A stretch of DNA of 64,000 nucleotides from G965261055 sp965261055 [NCBI: Fibrobacteria bacterium] (GTDB lineage: Bacteria; Fibrobacterota; Fibrobacteria; UBA11236): assembly GCA_965261055.1 (NCBI GenBank), contig OZ253440.1, forward strand, positions 62,001-126,000, given 5' to 3'. How positions within the stretch are numbered: the stretch's first letter is position 1; every line of letters begins with the position of its first letter. A model generated the notes under the pieces. That model was given only the letters and a program-made list of their open reading frames with translations. It ran no database searches and was not told the origin of the DNA. Of this stretch, positions 11,396 to 21,549 are shown piece by piece. The translations under genes and the position numbers were made by a program.

Positions 11396-12070
11396 ATGTT
11401 AAAATTTGCCCTCTTAGGCTGTTTGTTATTGAGTCTCCCAGTTTTTGCTGAGAGACTTTATGCTCCAGTTGAAAAGGGCTGTTTTGCGAACAAAGGTTGT
11501 GCAATTATAGGTTATGTTGTACCCGCCTTTAAATTGACTGTCATCAATGATGTAGGAGTTTCTCTTTACGGAGGGAATACAGGTTTTTTAATTGCAACAC
11601 CTAAAAGGCAAAATGCTTTTGGTCTTGGAATGGCTATTTACTCTTTATTAAACTATAAAATAGGTTTTGATACACATATTCCAGTCATAGGACGCCCTTT
11701 TTTAAGTCGTGTGCGTTCAGATATTCCTCCTCAAGATCTACTTCAATTCTTCCATTTTGGAATTTATTTTGAATGGATTTTTGTTCCACAAGAGGATGTT
11801 CATGGCGGTATACGCTTTTTGTTATCAAGAGGGCAATTCAGTTCTGCTAGTCCTGCACCAGAGAAAAAAATTTGGATTTATCAGCCTGAATTCTTCTTTC
11901 AAGGTAATATTTCGCATTGGCTACAATATGACTGGGGAATTCAATTCCGTTTCGTTCTGGAAAACCAGAGTCACCTAACATCCTTTTTTGATCGTTCTCA
12001 AATTGGAACAGAGTTTCGTTTGCGTTTCGGCTGGTTTGATGTCGAACCAGAGATTGTTAGAGTAAAATAA
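11396..12070 (+). CDS. Secreted protein of unknown function, possible outer-membrane beta-barrel
   Basis: A 224-residue protein with a clear Sec signal peptide (cleavage after PVFA, about residue 18). The mature part is rich in alternating aromatic and glycine segments (FGLGMAIYS, LQYDWGIQFRF, TEFRLRFGWFDVE), which suggests membrane beta-strands. I do not recognise a family. It begins nine bases after the mdh stop with no strong ribosome binding site, so it may be co-transcribed with mdh. Confidence 0.65.
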   Translation: MLKFALLGCLLLSLPVFAERLYAPVEKGCFANKGCAIIGYVVPAFKLTVINDVGVSLYGGNTGFLIATPKRQNAFGLGMAIYSLLNYKIGFDTHIPVIGRPFLSRVRSDIPPQDLLQFFHFGIYFEWIFVPQEDVHGGIRFLLSRGQFSSASPAPEKKIWIYQPEFFFQGNISHWLQYDWGIQFRFVLENQSHLTSFFDRSQIGTEFRLRFGWFDVEPEIVRVK

Positions 12071-12206
12071 GTTGATAAGGAAGGTATGGTATAAAAGGTG
12101 TTTTATTTGCTGTATCTACCAAAATATATTATTTAAAATGGGAAATCCATAAGAACTTGGTATATCATAAGGGGGCGGAATATTTAATTATTCAAACAAA
12201 AAAGTT

Positions 12207-12861
12207 ATGAAATTTATAGATCTATTTGTAGGGATTGGAGGGATAAAGATAGGATTTTAAAATGCAGGTTTTCAATATTTTTTCAAATGATTTTGATCCA
12301 AATATAAAAATAACTTTTGACTTTAATCTTTCGGAATTTGAAAAACAAATGATTCTTGGAGACATTCAAGAAATTCCAACTAGTAGAATTCCAGATCATG
12401 ATATTCTATGTAGTGGTTTTCCATGTCAGCTATTTTCTGTAGCTGGATATAGACAAGGTTTTGAAGACGAGAGAGGAAACTTATTTTTTGATATTAATCA
12501 GAATTTTGAAAGCCAAAAATCCAAAGGCTTTTTTACTTGAAAATATGAAAAATTTAAAAATGGTATTACAAAGAGAGATACTGTTTACCAATGGAGAAGA
12601 AAATATGTAAGAGAAAATAAAAATGGAGTTTGCCCAACTCTTACTGTAAATATGGGAATGGGAGGGCATAATATGCCACTTGTTTTAAACGGAAAAGGAA
12701 TTAGAAAACTAACACCAAGAGAATGTGATAATTTTCAAGATTTTCCAAAAGATTATAAACTTCCAGATATTGCAACCTCGTATTTATACAAGCAATTTGG
12801 TAATTCAATTCCAGTAATTGGAAGAATTGCTGAAAATATGTATTTAGCCCTAATAAAATAA
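12207..12861 (+). pseudogene. Broken C5-cytosine DNA methyltransferase (first copy)
   Basis: Fragments of a type II restriction-modification methyltransferase. Motif I reads KFIDLFVGIGGIKIGF and then hits TAA. After a frame change from 12262, the catalytic motif IV is intact (DILCSGFPCQLFSVAG), then RGNLFFDI. After another shift comes LLENMKNL (motif VI). A large part between motif VI and the target-recognition region is missing, and the frame resumes with CPTLTVNMG, IRKLTPREC and YKQFGNSIPV (motifs IX and X). Two frameshifts plus an internal deletion make it non-functional as one polypeptide. Confidence 0.88.
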
Positions 12862-12863
12862 AC

Positions 12864-13234
12864 ATGTTTTTTGAAACTCAAACAAAACAGCAAAGGCAAG
12901 AATATCAAGATTTTTTGAAAATAGTAGGTTGTATTTCGAATCTTTTTTGATTCAGAAATTCCATACTTATATTATCGTGTAGCAGAATTTTTTTTGTCGT
13001 GCTTTTGAAGTAGAAGACTTATCAAGAAGTGATGTTTCGGTAGATACTAAAAAAGATATTTTAGGAATTGGGTTAAAAACTTTTCTTGTTGGAAGTAGTA
13101 AAAGTTTTCAGAAAATTGCAGAGTTCAATAGTGATAGACTTCTTTATGTTAACCTTAAAACGCAACAACTTGTCAGAAAAGTCGCAGAATTAAGAAATGC
13201 AAGAATTGAGTTTACAGAAAAGCACATGGACTAG
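12864..13234 (+). pseudogene. Broken restriction-endonuclease-like N-terminal fragment
   Basis: Starts at ATG 12864, two bases after the methyltransferase remnant. It reads MFFETQTKQQRQEYQDFL, shifts frame at a T-run near 12948, continues FDSEIPYLYYRVAE, shifts again at a T-run near 12990, then FCRAFEVEDLSRSDVSVDTKK and GIGLKTFLVGSSKSFQKIAEFN, ending in TAG at 13232. The last part resembles the N-terminal region of NgoFVII-like/PLD-type restriction enzymes, from memory and unverified. The position directly after a C5 methyltransferase supports a cognate nuclease. Only about 120 residues remain. Confidence 0.6.
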
Positions 13235-13252
13235 GAAGAATTTTAAATTTAT

Positions 13253-13771
13253 ATGTCAGAAACACAAAAAATGAACAACTATAATTTATCATTTATATTA
13301 AATACAGATTTATATAATCATGTTTTACAAACAATAAACGCATATAGTTCTGAAATGGATTTAAAAAAGTTCAATAAAAACTTAATTGATCCTATAAAAT
13401 TAACATTTGACTCCATTGTTTATGGACAAAGTTTATAAAGATACTATCGAAAATGAAGTATTAAGATAATTTGACAAAACCAATTTAAATATTATTGGTT
13501 ATTTTCATCAAAATATTTTTAAAATTTTTAAAATAATTGGAATATTCCAAAACAAGGTTATGATATTGAAAATCTAAAAGTTTTTGTAGAAATGGAGAAT
13601 AAACATAATACTATGAATTCTTCATCAAGTACGAAAACATATATGAGATTTCAAAATACAATTATCAAAGACAAAGATTCAAAATTATTTTTAGTTGAAA
13701 TTATCGTAAAAAATAGTCAAAATATTCCTTGGGTTATAACTTTAGACGAAGTAAAACAACCATCAAACTAG
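13253..13771 (+). pseudogene. Broken Eco47II/Sau96I-family restriction endonuclease
   Basis: The first 61 residues (YNLSFILNTDLYNHV, LKKFNKNLIDPIKLTFDS) are intact up to TAA at 13436. Other frames then continue KDTIENEVLR, DKTNLNIIGYFHQNIFK and, after another shift, NIPKQGYDIENLKVFVEMENKHNTMNSSSSTKTYMR, SKLFLVEIIVKNSQNIPW. The phrase VEMENKHNTMNSSSS is typical of the Eco47II family (GGWCC/GGNCC cutters) as I remember it. It has an internal stop and at least two frame changes. Confidence 0.75.
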
Positions 13772-13904
13772 ACCTCTAACAATTCTAGAAAGTACAAGAA
13801 TTCAAACATTTCCCGATAATTGGGAATTTTAAGGAGTAAAAGGGCAACAATATAAACAAATAGGGAATGCTGTTCCTGTGAATTTGGCTTATGCTTTGGC
13901 TTAA
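13770..13904 (+). pseudogene. C-terminal remnant of a second C5-cytosine methyltransferase
   Basis: Directly after the nuclease remnant, one frame reads RPLTILESTRIQTFPDNWEF, stop, then GVKGQQYKQIGNAVPVNLAYALA, stop. These are motifs IX-X of a C5 methyltransferase and differ from the same region of the first copy (12680-12861), so this is a second system. All upstream motifs are missing. From 13905 to 14163 I see nothing that codes. Confidence 0.72.
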
Positions 13905-14163
13905 ATTTAGTTGATTTTTCAAAAAAATAGAATAAAAAATTGGGTAACTGTATACAAAAAATAGTTGTTTTAGTTCTTAAATCAAAGTATAGATTAGGTT
14001 ATAAATTGAACATTAATATTTTCAGGTTCTCACTTTTCATATACAAACTATTATTGTAAGACAGAATTTAAAAAATTAGTTTATTGTAGGGTTTGACTTA
14101 ATCCAGAGTTAAAGTTGATTTTATTTATGAAATTTCTACTATTGGATAATAGAAGCTTTTAAA

Positions 14164-14237
14164 TGCCCTTGGCAGGAATTGAACCTGCGACAACCAGTTT
14201 AGGAAACTAGTGCTCTATCCAACTGAGCTACAAGAGC
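14164..14237 (-). tRNA. tRNA-Arg (anticodon CCT)
   Basis: On the minus strand a full cloverleaf folds: 7-bp acceptor (GCTCTTG with CAAGGGC, one G-T pair), D arm GCTC...GAGC, anticodon stem CTAGT/ACTGG with loop TTCCTAA, and T arm with GGTTCAATTCC. The anticodon is CCT, reading AGG. Discriminator is A; CCA is not encoded (TTT follows). Confidence 0.93.
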
Positions 14238-14316
14238 AATGATTTAAAATTGTGGAAAAACTAGCTTTTTTAGAGAGTTGTAACATAAAAACTCTCATAA
14301 ATTGATGAGAATTATT

Positions 14317-15786
14317 TTATTTTTGTAGCCATTTTTGAATAAAATTTAAACAGTCTGTATTCAATTTTTGAACGCGTTCCAAAGTATTAGCTTCATTATA
14401 GCATCTTAATTCTGGAGCGTTTCCAGAAGGACGAATGTAGATAACTTCTTCATTTTCAAAAGTAAGTCTTAAACCGTCAATTTGATTAATATCTTTAAGT
14501 GTTCCAGAGAGAGTTTGAAATGCTGTTGTTTGATTTTCTAAAATCCATTTTAAAATACTTTGGCTTTTTGAAATAGAAACATTTTCAATCCGTTGGCTCA
14601 TCGTATATCTTGATGGAAGAGAATTTGATAATTGAGAAAGGGTACATTGTTTTTCTTTGGCTAAACCTAGTAAGCCGACAAATACAATGAGAGCATCTCT
14701 TGTTGGCAAAGGGTTGAGTTTAAATTTAGAACAATGACTGTGTAAGATAAAACCACCATTTGCTTCATAGCCCATGATATTTTTAAATCCTTGAGTGGAG
14801 GCTTCTATCATTTTTTCAATGACAAAAGGAGATCCAATGCGAGTGCGTTGTATTTTTTTGAATAGACTACTTTTTTCAATATTCGTATTACAGCTCATTG
14901 GAGTAGCAACGAAATCAGCATTTAAAAATTGACTGACTAAAGCTCCAGCGGTATCTCCTCTTAGCCATTGACCGTGTTCATCAAAAATTAAAGGTCGATC
15001 GCTATCTCCATCTGTAGAAAATAGAGCATCAAGTTGGTGTTCTTTTACCCACTTAGGAGCTTGATCAATGTCTTCTTGTCTTACGGCTTCTGTATCTACA
15101 GAAATAAATGTGTTTGATTTTCCTAGAGAGACAATTTTAGCACCTAAACTTTGTAAAATATCGGGTAATAGATAACGCCCTACAGCTGAATGTTGGAAAA
15201 AACCAATGCGGTATCCTTTTAAGAAAGAAGAACTAAATGATTTTAAAAAGCGTTGCCTGTATAATCTTTTGGCATCCGTTGTTGTCACAAAATCTTTTGA
15301 AGATACTGGGTTTTTAAAATTCCCTTCAGCATCAAACAGGTTTTCATCCCATTGGATGGATTGCTTTTTGAGGGTTGCTTCTTCGTGTTTTAATAATTCG
15401 CGATGGGCACGGTTAAATTTGATCCCGTTACGATCATTTGGAATATGACTTCCTGTAACCATAATAGAAGGAATTTTATTTTCGAAAGCATAGTATGCTA
15501 AGGTTGGGGTGGGAATAAATTCACATAAAATAGGAGTGAATCCGCTATCTAGCACAGCTTGAGAGATTATGTTTATAATCCGAGGAGTACTCGATCGTAA
15601 ATCACCTGCAATGGCAACTTTTTTTTGATTAAGGTCATCGCTATTGAATAACAAGTACTTTAAAAACCCTTGTGTGTAAAGATAGCAGATGGCATCTGTC
15701 ATTTTTGAAACAAGACCGCGAGCTCCACTTGTGCCAAAAGTAACTTTACTTTGTTCCATTAGGCTTTCTATTGTTTGTTCTTTCAT
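14317..15786 (-). CDS. Phosphohexomutase (phosphomannomutase/phosphoglucomutase family)
   Basis: A 489-residue alpha-D-phosphohexomutase. Motifs in order: FGTSGARG at the N-terminus; the phosphoserine loop TGSHIPNDRNGIKF; the metal loop DGDSDRP; the sugar-specificity loop GYEANGG; and the phosphate-binding loop RPSGNAPELR. The TGSHIP form of the serine loop differs from the more common TASHNP but contains the catalytic Ser. Choice between mannose and glucose substrate cannot be made. It diverges from a second mutase gene with only 44 bases between the starts, so the promoters must overlap. Confidence 0.88.
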   Translation of the reverse strand: MKEQTIESLMEQSKVTFGTSGARGLVSKMTDAICYLYTQGFLKYLLFNSDDLNQKKVAIAGDLRSSTPRIINIISQAVLDSGFTPILCEFIPTPTLAYYAFENKIPSIMVTGSHIPNDRNGIKFNRAHRELLKHEEATLKKQSIQWDENLFDAEGNFKNPVSSKDFVTTTDAKRLYRQRFLKSFSSSFLKGYRIGFFQHSAVGRYLLPDILQSLGAKIVSLGKSNTFISVDTEAVRQEDIDQAPKWVKEHQLDALFSTDGDSDRPLIFDEHGQWLRGDTAGALVSQFLNADFVATPMSCNTNIEKSSLFKKIQRTRIGSPFVIEKMIEASTQGFKNIMGYEANGGFILHSHCSKFKLNPLPTRDALIVFVGLLGLAKEKQCTLSQLSNSLPSRYTMSQRIENVSISKSQSILKWILENQTTAFQTLSGTLKDINQIDGLRLTFENEEVIYIRPSGNAPELRCYNEANTLERVQKLNTDCLNFIQKWLQK

Positions 15787-15830
15787 TATTTTTTTTTACT
15801 ATTAGGAGTTCACTTAGAAATTTAATTTAT

Positions 15831-17420
15831 ATGTTAGACTTTTGGAAAGAAATAATAGTTAATGTTCAAAATCAAAAATCGAATCAAGATGCCATAGAAA
15901 AGATTAAAAAAATCACTTTTCAAGACACAACATCGCATTTGATTGCTTTTGGTACTTCAGGTTGGAGATCCATTATTGGAAAAGAATATACAATTTATAT
16001 GGTTCAAAAGTTAACAAGCTCAATTGTTGAACTGTATCAACAAAATAATAAGTCTCTTCAGCAATGGGGAATTGTTTCTTTTGAAGAATTACAAAAAAAA
16101 GGTATTGTTTTAGGTCATGACAATCGGTTGTTTGGATTTGAGTTTTCATTGGCTGTACATACTGTTTTAAATTCTTATGGAATACCTGTTTTTTATGCTG
16201 GAGAGGCAACAACGCCTGAGCTTTCAGCTGCTGTTGTTCAAAATGATTATGCGGCTTCTATCAACTTAACACCTAGTCATAATCCAGCTCCCTACGGTGG
16301 TTACAAATTTAATGCCAAAGATGGAGGTCCTGCCGAAGAAAAGGTAACCAACAGTATTACAAAAATATGTAATGAAGAAAGTTCTTTTGATGGTTTTGAA
16401 TTACTATCTGAACCAAAATGGAAAGTTGTTGACTCTCTTCAAATTTACAGAGAATTTGTACAAGACAGGAAAGTTTTGGATTTAGATTTTTGTATTTCAG
16501 AAGTTAAAAAGGAAAAAGTAGCCTTAGCCATAGATCCTTTCTACGGTAGTTCCAAGGGAAAAATATTTAAACTATTAGATCGTCCGTTATACTTAAAGCA
16601 ATTCCATACAGACCAAGATTTCTTTTTTAAAGGACATGATCCAGAACCTAATATCAAAAATTTAGAAGAGCTTAAAATCTATTTAGATTCTCAACCACAC
16701 CAGTTAAAATTAGGTGGTATTATGGATCCCGATGGTGATAGAGTTTTATTTTATGATGGACATCAAGTGATTCCAATGAATCAATTTGGAGCGATTGCTT
16801 TTCATTATTTTATAACGCACTTAAATAAAGTTGGTGGGGTTGCAAAATCTGTTGCAACCAGTGATTTTGTAAAATTTGTAGCTAAAAAATTAAACTCAAA
16901 TTGTTATGAAACAGCAATTGGTTTTAAAAATTTTAGAAAATATTTAGAAAAAGGTAGTGAACATAAGGCTTTAATTTGTTTTGAAGAGAGTGATGGAATT
17001 TCAGCATACGGACACACTAAAGAAAAAGATGCCTTATTTGGATATTTATTAGCCATTGAAATAACAATGCGTTTAAAGAAACCGTTAAGTGTTTATTTAA
17101 GTGAAATTCAAAAAGAAGTTGGTATGTGTTTTCCTTTAAAAAAAGGGATTGAAATAACAGAAGAAAAAATGTTAGAGGTGAAAAGCCATATTAAATTACT
17201 TACTGAAACTTATTGCTTAAAAACAGTATTAAAAATACAGGGGAAAGATTTAGAAATCATAGACTTTGATTTAACAGATGGTACAAAATGGATTTTGGAG
17301 GATGGCAGTTGGTTTTTAATACGCCCTTCAGGAACAGAGTCTAAAATTCGTATTTACACAGAAGGTCATTCATTAGAACAATCACAAGCTTTGTTTAATA
17401 TTGTTAAAGAGTGGTTTTAA
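15831..17420 (+). CDS. Phosphoglucomutase/phosphomannomutase
   Basis: A second, clearly different alpha-D-phosphohexomutase of 529 residues. Motifs: AFGTSGWRSIIG, the catalytic loop NLTPSHNPAPYGGYKFN, the metal loop MDPDGDRV, the sugar loop FEESDGISAYG, and RPSGTESKIRIY. The DGISA form and the length suggest a glucose-phosphate mutase subgroup, by inference. The start is taken as ATG 15831 because it gives a normal N-terminus; the frame is open to TTG 15771, which would overlap the divergent gene. No strong ribosome binding site is visible. Confidence 0.88.
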   Translation: MLDFWKEIIVNVQNQKSNQDAIEKIKKITFQDTTSHLIAFGTSGWRSIIGKEYTIYMVQKLTSSIVELYQQNNKSLQQWGIVSFEELQKKGIVLGHDNRLFGFEFSLAVHTVLNSYGIPVFYAGEATTPELSAAVVQNDYAASINLTPSHNPAPYGGYKFNAKDGGPAEEKVTNSITKICNEESSFDGFELLSEPKWKVVDSLQIYREFVQDRKVLDLDFCISEVKKEKVALAIDPFYGSSKGKIFKLLDRPLYLKQFHTDQDFFFKGHDPEPNIKNLEELKIYLDSQPHQLKLGGIMDPDGDRVLFYDGHQVIPMNQFGAIAFHYFITHLNKVGGVAKSVATSDFVKFVAKKLNSNCYETAIGFKNFRKYLEKGSEHKALICFEESDGISAYGHTKEKDALFGYLLAIEITMRLKKPLSVYLSEIQKEVGMCFPLKKGIEITEEKMLEVKSHIKLLTETYCLKTVLKIQGKDLEIIDFDLTDGTKWILEDGSWFLIRPSGTESKIRIYTEGHSLEQSQALFNIVKEWF

Positions 17421-17438
17421 CTCTTTTTCTTAAAAGAG
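17421..17438. terminator. Short inverted repeat between convergent genes
   Basis: CTCTTTT and AAAAGAG pair around a four-base loop directly after the mutase stop and before the end of the convergent oxidoreductase gene. The T-run is poor, so this is only a possible terminator. Confidence 0.35.
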
Positions 17439-17465
17439 ATTTAGTTCAAAATCAAGTGGTTATTT

Positions 17466-18599
17466 TTAGTGAACTTTTTTGTGTTTAATTTCTCTTTTGG
17501 GATCAAAGGCAGACATATCAAAATCAGGTGTTTGATTAGATAACATTTGGGACAAACAGAGGGCAGAGTAGGGAATCATTCCGACTCCGCATTTGTAATG
17601 TCCTGTTAAAATAGCAAGGCGTTTGTTTTCATCTAAGAAACCAATCATGGGCATACGATCTTTTACTTTAGGTCTTAAACCATTCCAATGTTGTAAAGGT
17701 TGTATAGGATTCTCTATTTGAACAAATTGAGAAAGGTAATTTTTAAGGTTTTGGAAATGTTCTGGGCTATCGTTTATATTCCAACTGTTTTCTGAAGTAG
17801 ATCCGACAAGAAGATTTTTTCCACGAGGGACAATACATAAGCCTCTGTTATAATGTAAAAAAGTATTTTCTGTATAAAAGCGAGGGATTAAGAAACTCAT
17901 GCCTTTAACGGCTGATATAAAAGAAGTGTAGCCTAGATTTTGTAAGAGATAATGACTATGAGCACCTGCGGCAATGACTAATCTTTCACAGGTGATTTCT
18001 TTAAAATTTTCTTGATGTTTAAATTGAAGTTGGACAATATCAGGAATAATTTCTTGAATCGTTGCATTTTCAAAAAAAGAAACATCTTGATTTAAACAAA
18101 ATTGTTTTAATCCTTTAAGTAGGAGGTGTATATCAATGAATGACTCTTTAGGATAGGAAATGCATTGCATATTTTGATGTTGTAGATGTTGCTTTAAAGG
18201 TAGGTCATCTAGAATTTTAAAGTCTAAAGATTTTTCTCTTGTCAGTTTTCGTATTTCGTTATTAAAATATCTTTTACCCTCTTCCAAATTAAAATCAAAA
18301 AAATGGTATTGACCCGTTTGTTTGCATTGAATTGGAGTTGCCAAAGTTTGGTTTAATTTTTTTAGCCATTGAGGGTAATACTCAACTGCTTTAATTTGCA
18401 ATCGGCGAAAATCTGAAAAGAATTGGGTGGAGCCTCGATGCATAAAGACACCTGTCGCTGCTAAAGAAGTAGGCTGTTTATCTAAAGTACCTTTTTCAAT
18501 GACTGCGATCTTCTTATCTAAACTAGCTTGAAAACTGGCTAGAGAAAGACCCGCAAGCCCTCCACCAATAATGACAACATCAAATTTGGAGGTATTCAA
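17466..18599 (-). CDS. FAD-dependent amino-acid oxidase family protein, ThiO-like
   Basis: A 377-residue flavoprotein of the DAO family. The FAD-binding motif DVVIIGGGLAGLSLA begins at residue 7, and the C-terminal signature GLRPKVKDRMPMIG followed by LTGHYKCGVGM closely fits glycine oxidase/ThiO and related D-amino-acid oxidases. The substrate is not determined. The start must be the TTG at 18599: no ATG lies between it and the FAD motif, and it sits three bases after the clpC stop, so translation is probably coupled to clpC. Confidence 0.78.
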   Translation of the reverse strand: MNTSKFDVVIIGGGLAGLSLASFQASLDKKIAVIEKGTLDKQPTSLAATGVFMHRGSTQFFSDFRRLQIKAVEYYPQWLKKLNQTLATPIQCKQTGQYHFFDFNLEEGKRYFNNEIRKLTREKSLDFKILDDLPLKQHLQHQNMQCISYPKESFIDIHLLLKGLKQFCLNQDVSFFENATIQEIIPDIVQLQFKHQENFKEITCERLVIAAGAHSHYLLQNLGYTSFISAVKGMSFLIPRFYTENTFLHYNRGLCIVPRGKNLLVGSTSENSWNINDSPEHFQNLKNYLSQFVQIENPIQPLQHWNGLRPKVKDRMPMIGFLDENKRLAILTGHYKCGVGMIPYSALCLSQMLSNQTPDFDMSAFDPKREIKHKKVH

Positions 18600-18602
18600 A
18601 AA

Positions 18603-21080
18603 TTATTTAGTTTCTTTTAGGACAGCTTTTTTTTCTAAAGCTTTATAAGAAAAAGTTAATTTTTTGTTTTTAACAGATATTTTAACTAGAGAGTGATCTT
18701 GTAATTTTTCTTTTAAAATATCTTCAGCTAAAATATCTTCAATCATGGACTGAATTTTACGGTTTAAAGGTCGAGCACCTAAGACAGGATCAAATCCGTT
18801 TTCGGCAATTAAGTTATAAGCGGATATATTCAATTGAAGTTCAATTTTTCTGTCTAGCAATCGAATTTGTAAATCGGCAATTAAATTTTTGACGATTATA
18901 ATCATACTTGCTTTGTCAAAAGGTTTAAAGATGATTTGTTCATCTAAACGATTAATGAATTCAGGTGTGAATATTTTTTTCACTTCGGTTTCAGCTGCTT
19001 TTTTGATTTGTTGAAAAGCATCTGAGTTATCTTTTGTTCCAAACCCCATTGATTTAAATTTTAAATCTCGCATGCCTAAATTGGATGTCATAATGATTAA
19101 GGTATTTTTAAAGTTTACTTTGCGACCATAGCTGTCTGTTAAATGACCTTCATCCATAACTTGAAGTAATAAATTAAAAATATCAGGATGGGCTTTCTCG
19201 ATTTCATCTAGTAAAATTAAAGAATAAGGTTTTTTGCGTATTTTTTCAGTGAGTTGCCCACCTTCCTCGTAACCTACATATCCTGGAGGAGCTCCGACTA
19301 AGCGAGAAACAGAAAATTTTTCCATGTATTCACTCATGTCAACTCGAACGATTGAGTCTTGAAATCCAAATAAATAATTTGCTAATTGCTTGGCAAGTTC
19401 TGTTTTACCAACGCCTGTAGAACCTAAAAATAAGAAACAACCCATCGGTCTCGATGTGTTCTGAACACCAGCTCGAACACGGCAAATGGCACGACTAACA
19501 GAATCAATTGCGTATTTTTGCCCTATGACTCTTTGTTTTAAAATAGATGCCATTTTTAATAAACGATTTGATTCTTCTTGGTTTACATTAACCAAAGTAA
19601 TTCCAGTTAAATCAGAAACAACTTGTTTAATTGTATTTTCTGTGACTTTTAGAGTTTCTGTTTTCTGTTTTTCTCTCCATTCATCTTTTAGAGTTTTCAA
19701 TTCTTTCTCTAGTTTTTCTTGTTTATCACGGTAATCAGCAGCAAGTTCATAATCTTGATTTTTGACAGCTGCTTCTTTATCTTTTAGAATATGTTCATAT
19801 TCAAATTCTTTATTTTTAAGATTTGGAGGCGTTTTTAAGCTACTAAGCCTGACTTGTGCTCCAGCTTCGTCAATAACATCAATTGATTTATCTGGTTGAA
19901 AACGATTGATAATGTATTTTTCTGACAAATTGACGGCAAGTTCCAGAGACTTGTAATCATAGGTGATTTGGTGATGGTCTTCGTACTTTGATTTTAACCC
20001 TTGAATGATTTCTAAAGTTTCATGGGTTGAAGGTGGGTTGACTAAAATAGACTGAAAGCGTCTTTCTAAAGCACCATCTTTTTCAATATTTTTACGGTGT
20101 TCATCTAAGGTGGTTGCTCCAATACATTGTATTTCTCCACGAGCAAGAGCTGGTTTGAAAATATTAGAAGCATCAAGAGACCCTTCGGAACCTCCTGCAC
20201 CGACAATGGTGTGTATTTCATCAATAAAGATGATGATGTTTTTGTTTAGCTCAAGCTCTTCAATTAATGTTTTGATGCGTTCTTCAAATTGACCACGATA
20301 TTTTGTACCAGCAACAACTCCACCCATATCTAAACTAATGACTTTTTTATCTTCTAAAATTTCAGGGATATCTTTATCAATAATGCGTTGAGCTAATCCT
20401 TCAATAATTGCAGTTTTTCCAACTCCTGGTTCTCCAATCAAAATCGGGTTGTTTTTTTTACGGCGACACAAAATTTGAATGATACGGTCTATTTCTTTTT
20501 GACGACCGATAAGAGGATCTAACTCCCCATTACGGGCTAGTTCTGTTAAGTCACGCCCAAAATGATCTAAAAAGACTGTTTTTGATGTACGGCTGTCACC
20601 TGATTGTGCCACATGGATACTTCCAATCTCATTGGATCCTTGTAAAATTTTTAGAATTTCTTGTTTGGCACTTTCATAGTTAATGCCTACATTTGAAAGA
20701 ATTGTTAAAGCTGGAGATTCTGTGTCTTTCAAGAGGGCTAAAAACAAATGTTCTGTTCCGATATAACGGTGTTCCATTGCTTTTGCTTCGTCAAAGCTCA
20801 TGTCCAAAATCTTTTTAGCTCTAGCGGTAAACGGCAAAATTTGGCTAATGGTCATCATTCCACCAGGATTGACCATAGATGGAGAGCGTTCAACCGTTTG
20901 TGCGAGCTCTTCAACATCAATATTTAGGTTCTTAAGAGCAATAATAGCAATACCTTGCCCTTCTCTTATAAGACCTAGAAGTAGGTGTTCTGTTCCTACA
21001 TAGTCGCTTCCTAAACGGATGGATTCTTGACGAGCTAATTGAATTACCTTTTTAACACGGTCTGTAAATTTTCCATTCAT
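18603..21080 (-). CDS. clpC: Clp protease ATP-binding subunit ClpC
   Basis: An 825-residue class I Hsp100 unfoldase. Two Clp N-terminal repeats (about 1-150), AAA domain 1 with Walker A GEPGVGKT (216-223), a UVR-type middle segment ([19 protein letters not shown]), and AAA domain 2 with [10 protein letters not shown] and a C-terminal D2-small domain. The UVR segment and N-domain identify ClpC rather than ClpB. ATG 21080 is chosen because AGGAGAAAT precedes it; the frame is open seven codons further. It is downstream of the ArsC-like gene and upstream of the oxidoreductase, all on the minus strand. Confidence 0.93.
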   Translation of the reverse strand: MNGKFTDRVKKVIQLARQESIRLGSDYVGTEHLLLGLIREGQGIAIIALKNLNIDVEELAQTVERSPSMVNPGGMMTISQILPFTARAKKILDMSFDEAKAMEHRYIGTEHLFLALLKDTESPALTILSNVGINYESAKQEILKILQGSNEIGSIHVAQSGDSRTSKTVFLDHFGRDLTELARNGELDPLIGRQKEIDRIIQILCRRKKNNPILIGEPGVGKTAIIEGLAQRIIDKDIPEILEDKKVISLDMGGVVAGTKYRGQFEERIKTLIEELELNKNIIIFIDEIHTIVGAGGSEGSLDASNIFKPALARGEIQCIGATTLDEHRKNIEKDGALERRFQSILVNPPSTHETLEIIQGLKSKYEDHHQITYDYKSLELAVNLSEKYIINRFQPDKSIDVIDEAGAQVRLSSLKTPPNLKNKEFEYEHILKDKEAAVKNQDYELAADYRDKQEKLEKELKTLKDEWREKQKTETLKVTENTIKQVVSDLTGITLVNVNQEESNRLLKMASILKQRVIGQKYAIDSVSRAICRVRAGVQNTSRPMGCFLFLGSTGVGKTELAKQLANYLFGFQDSIVRVDMSEYMEKFSVSRLVGAPPGYVGYEEGGQLTEKIRKKPYSLILLDEIEKAHPDIFNLLLQVMDEGHLTDSYGRKVNFKNTLIIMTSNLGMRDLKFKSMGFGTKDNSDAFQQIKKAAETEVKKIFTPEFINRLDEQIIFKPFDKASMIIIVKNLIADLQIRLLDRKIELQLNISAYNLIAENGFDPVLGARPLNRKIQSMIEDILAEDILKEKLQDHSLVKISVKNKKLTFSYKALEKKAVLKETK

Positions 21081-21138
21081 ATTATTTCTCCTAAAGAACA
21101 AAAATAATCAATATATAGAGTGTCCTCAATTGAAAACT

Positions 21139-21522
21139 TCAAATTTGTTGATATTTGATATAAGGCGTAGAAAGCCACTGATTTTTAAAGTCAATGGCAT
21201 TAAAGCCAACGGTAATTTTTTGATTAAAATGTAAAAAAGGTCTTTTAATTAATTTACTGTCGGATGAAAGTAAATCAATTAATTCAGTTTCATTTAAGTT
21301 GGGTAAGATATTTTTGATTTGCTTCTCTCTATAAATAACACCACTTGTATTAAAAACAAATGATTTTTTTTGAGGATTTAAATTGATCGCTATTTTAAAA
21401 GCTTGTTTAGATGGAATTTGTACTGTAATGTCTATAAACTCATAAGGGACAAGGTTCTCTTTTAAGAACTTTTCAGCTTTATTTGAGGTAGAGCATTTTT
21501 TGTAACCGTAGAATTTTAACAT
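21139..21522 (-). CDS. ArsC/Spx-family thioredoxin-fold protein
   Basis: A 127-residue protein with the N-terminal redox motif YGYKKCSTSNKA (a C-x-x-S), the ArsC-typical central helix-rich insert, and LIKRPFLHFN in the place of the RP loop of ArsC/Spx/YffB proteins. Function could be a reductase or a regulator; the lone cysteine with Ser at the fourth position leans away from a dithiol mechanism. It lies between a flavoprotein disulfide reductase and clpC. In Firmicutes Spx is a ClpXP substrate, so the clpC adjacency is suggestive only. Confidence 0.75.
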   Translation of the reverse strand: MLKFYGYKKCSTSNKAEKFLKENLVPYEFIDITVQIPSKQAFKIAINLNPQKKSFVFNTSGVIYREKQIKNILPNLNETELIDLLSSDSKLIKRPFLHFNQKITVGFNAIDFKNQWLSTPYIKYQQI

Positions 21523-21549
21523 AAGATTTTAGTCAGAATTGTTTTTAAG

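Noticed and set aside
12207-13904. Functional restriction-modification genes with programmed frameshifts or recoded stops
   Set aside because: Several separate breaks, a large internal deletion and a missing 5' methyltransferase cannot be explained by recoding. TGA, TAA and TAG all end normal genes in this window. Homopolymer sequencing errors could explain some breaks but not the deletions.
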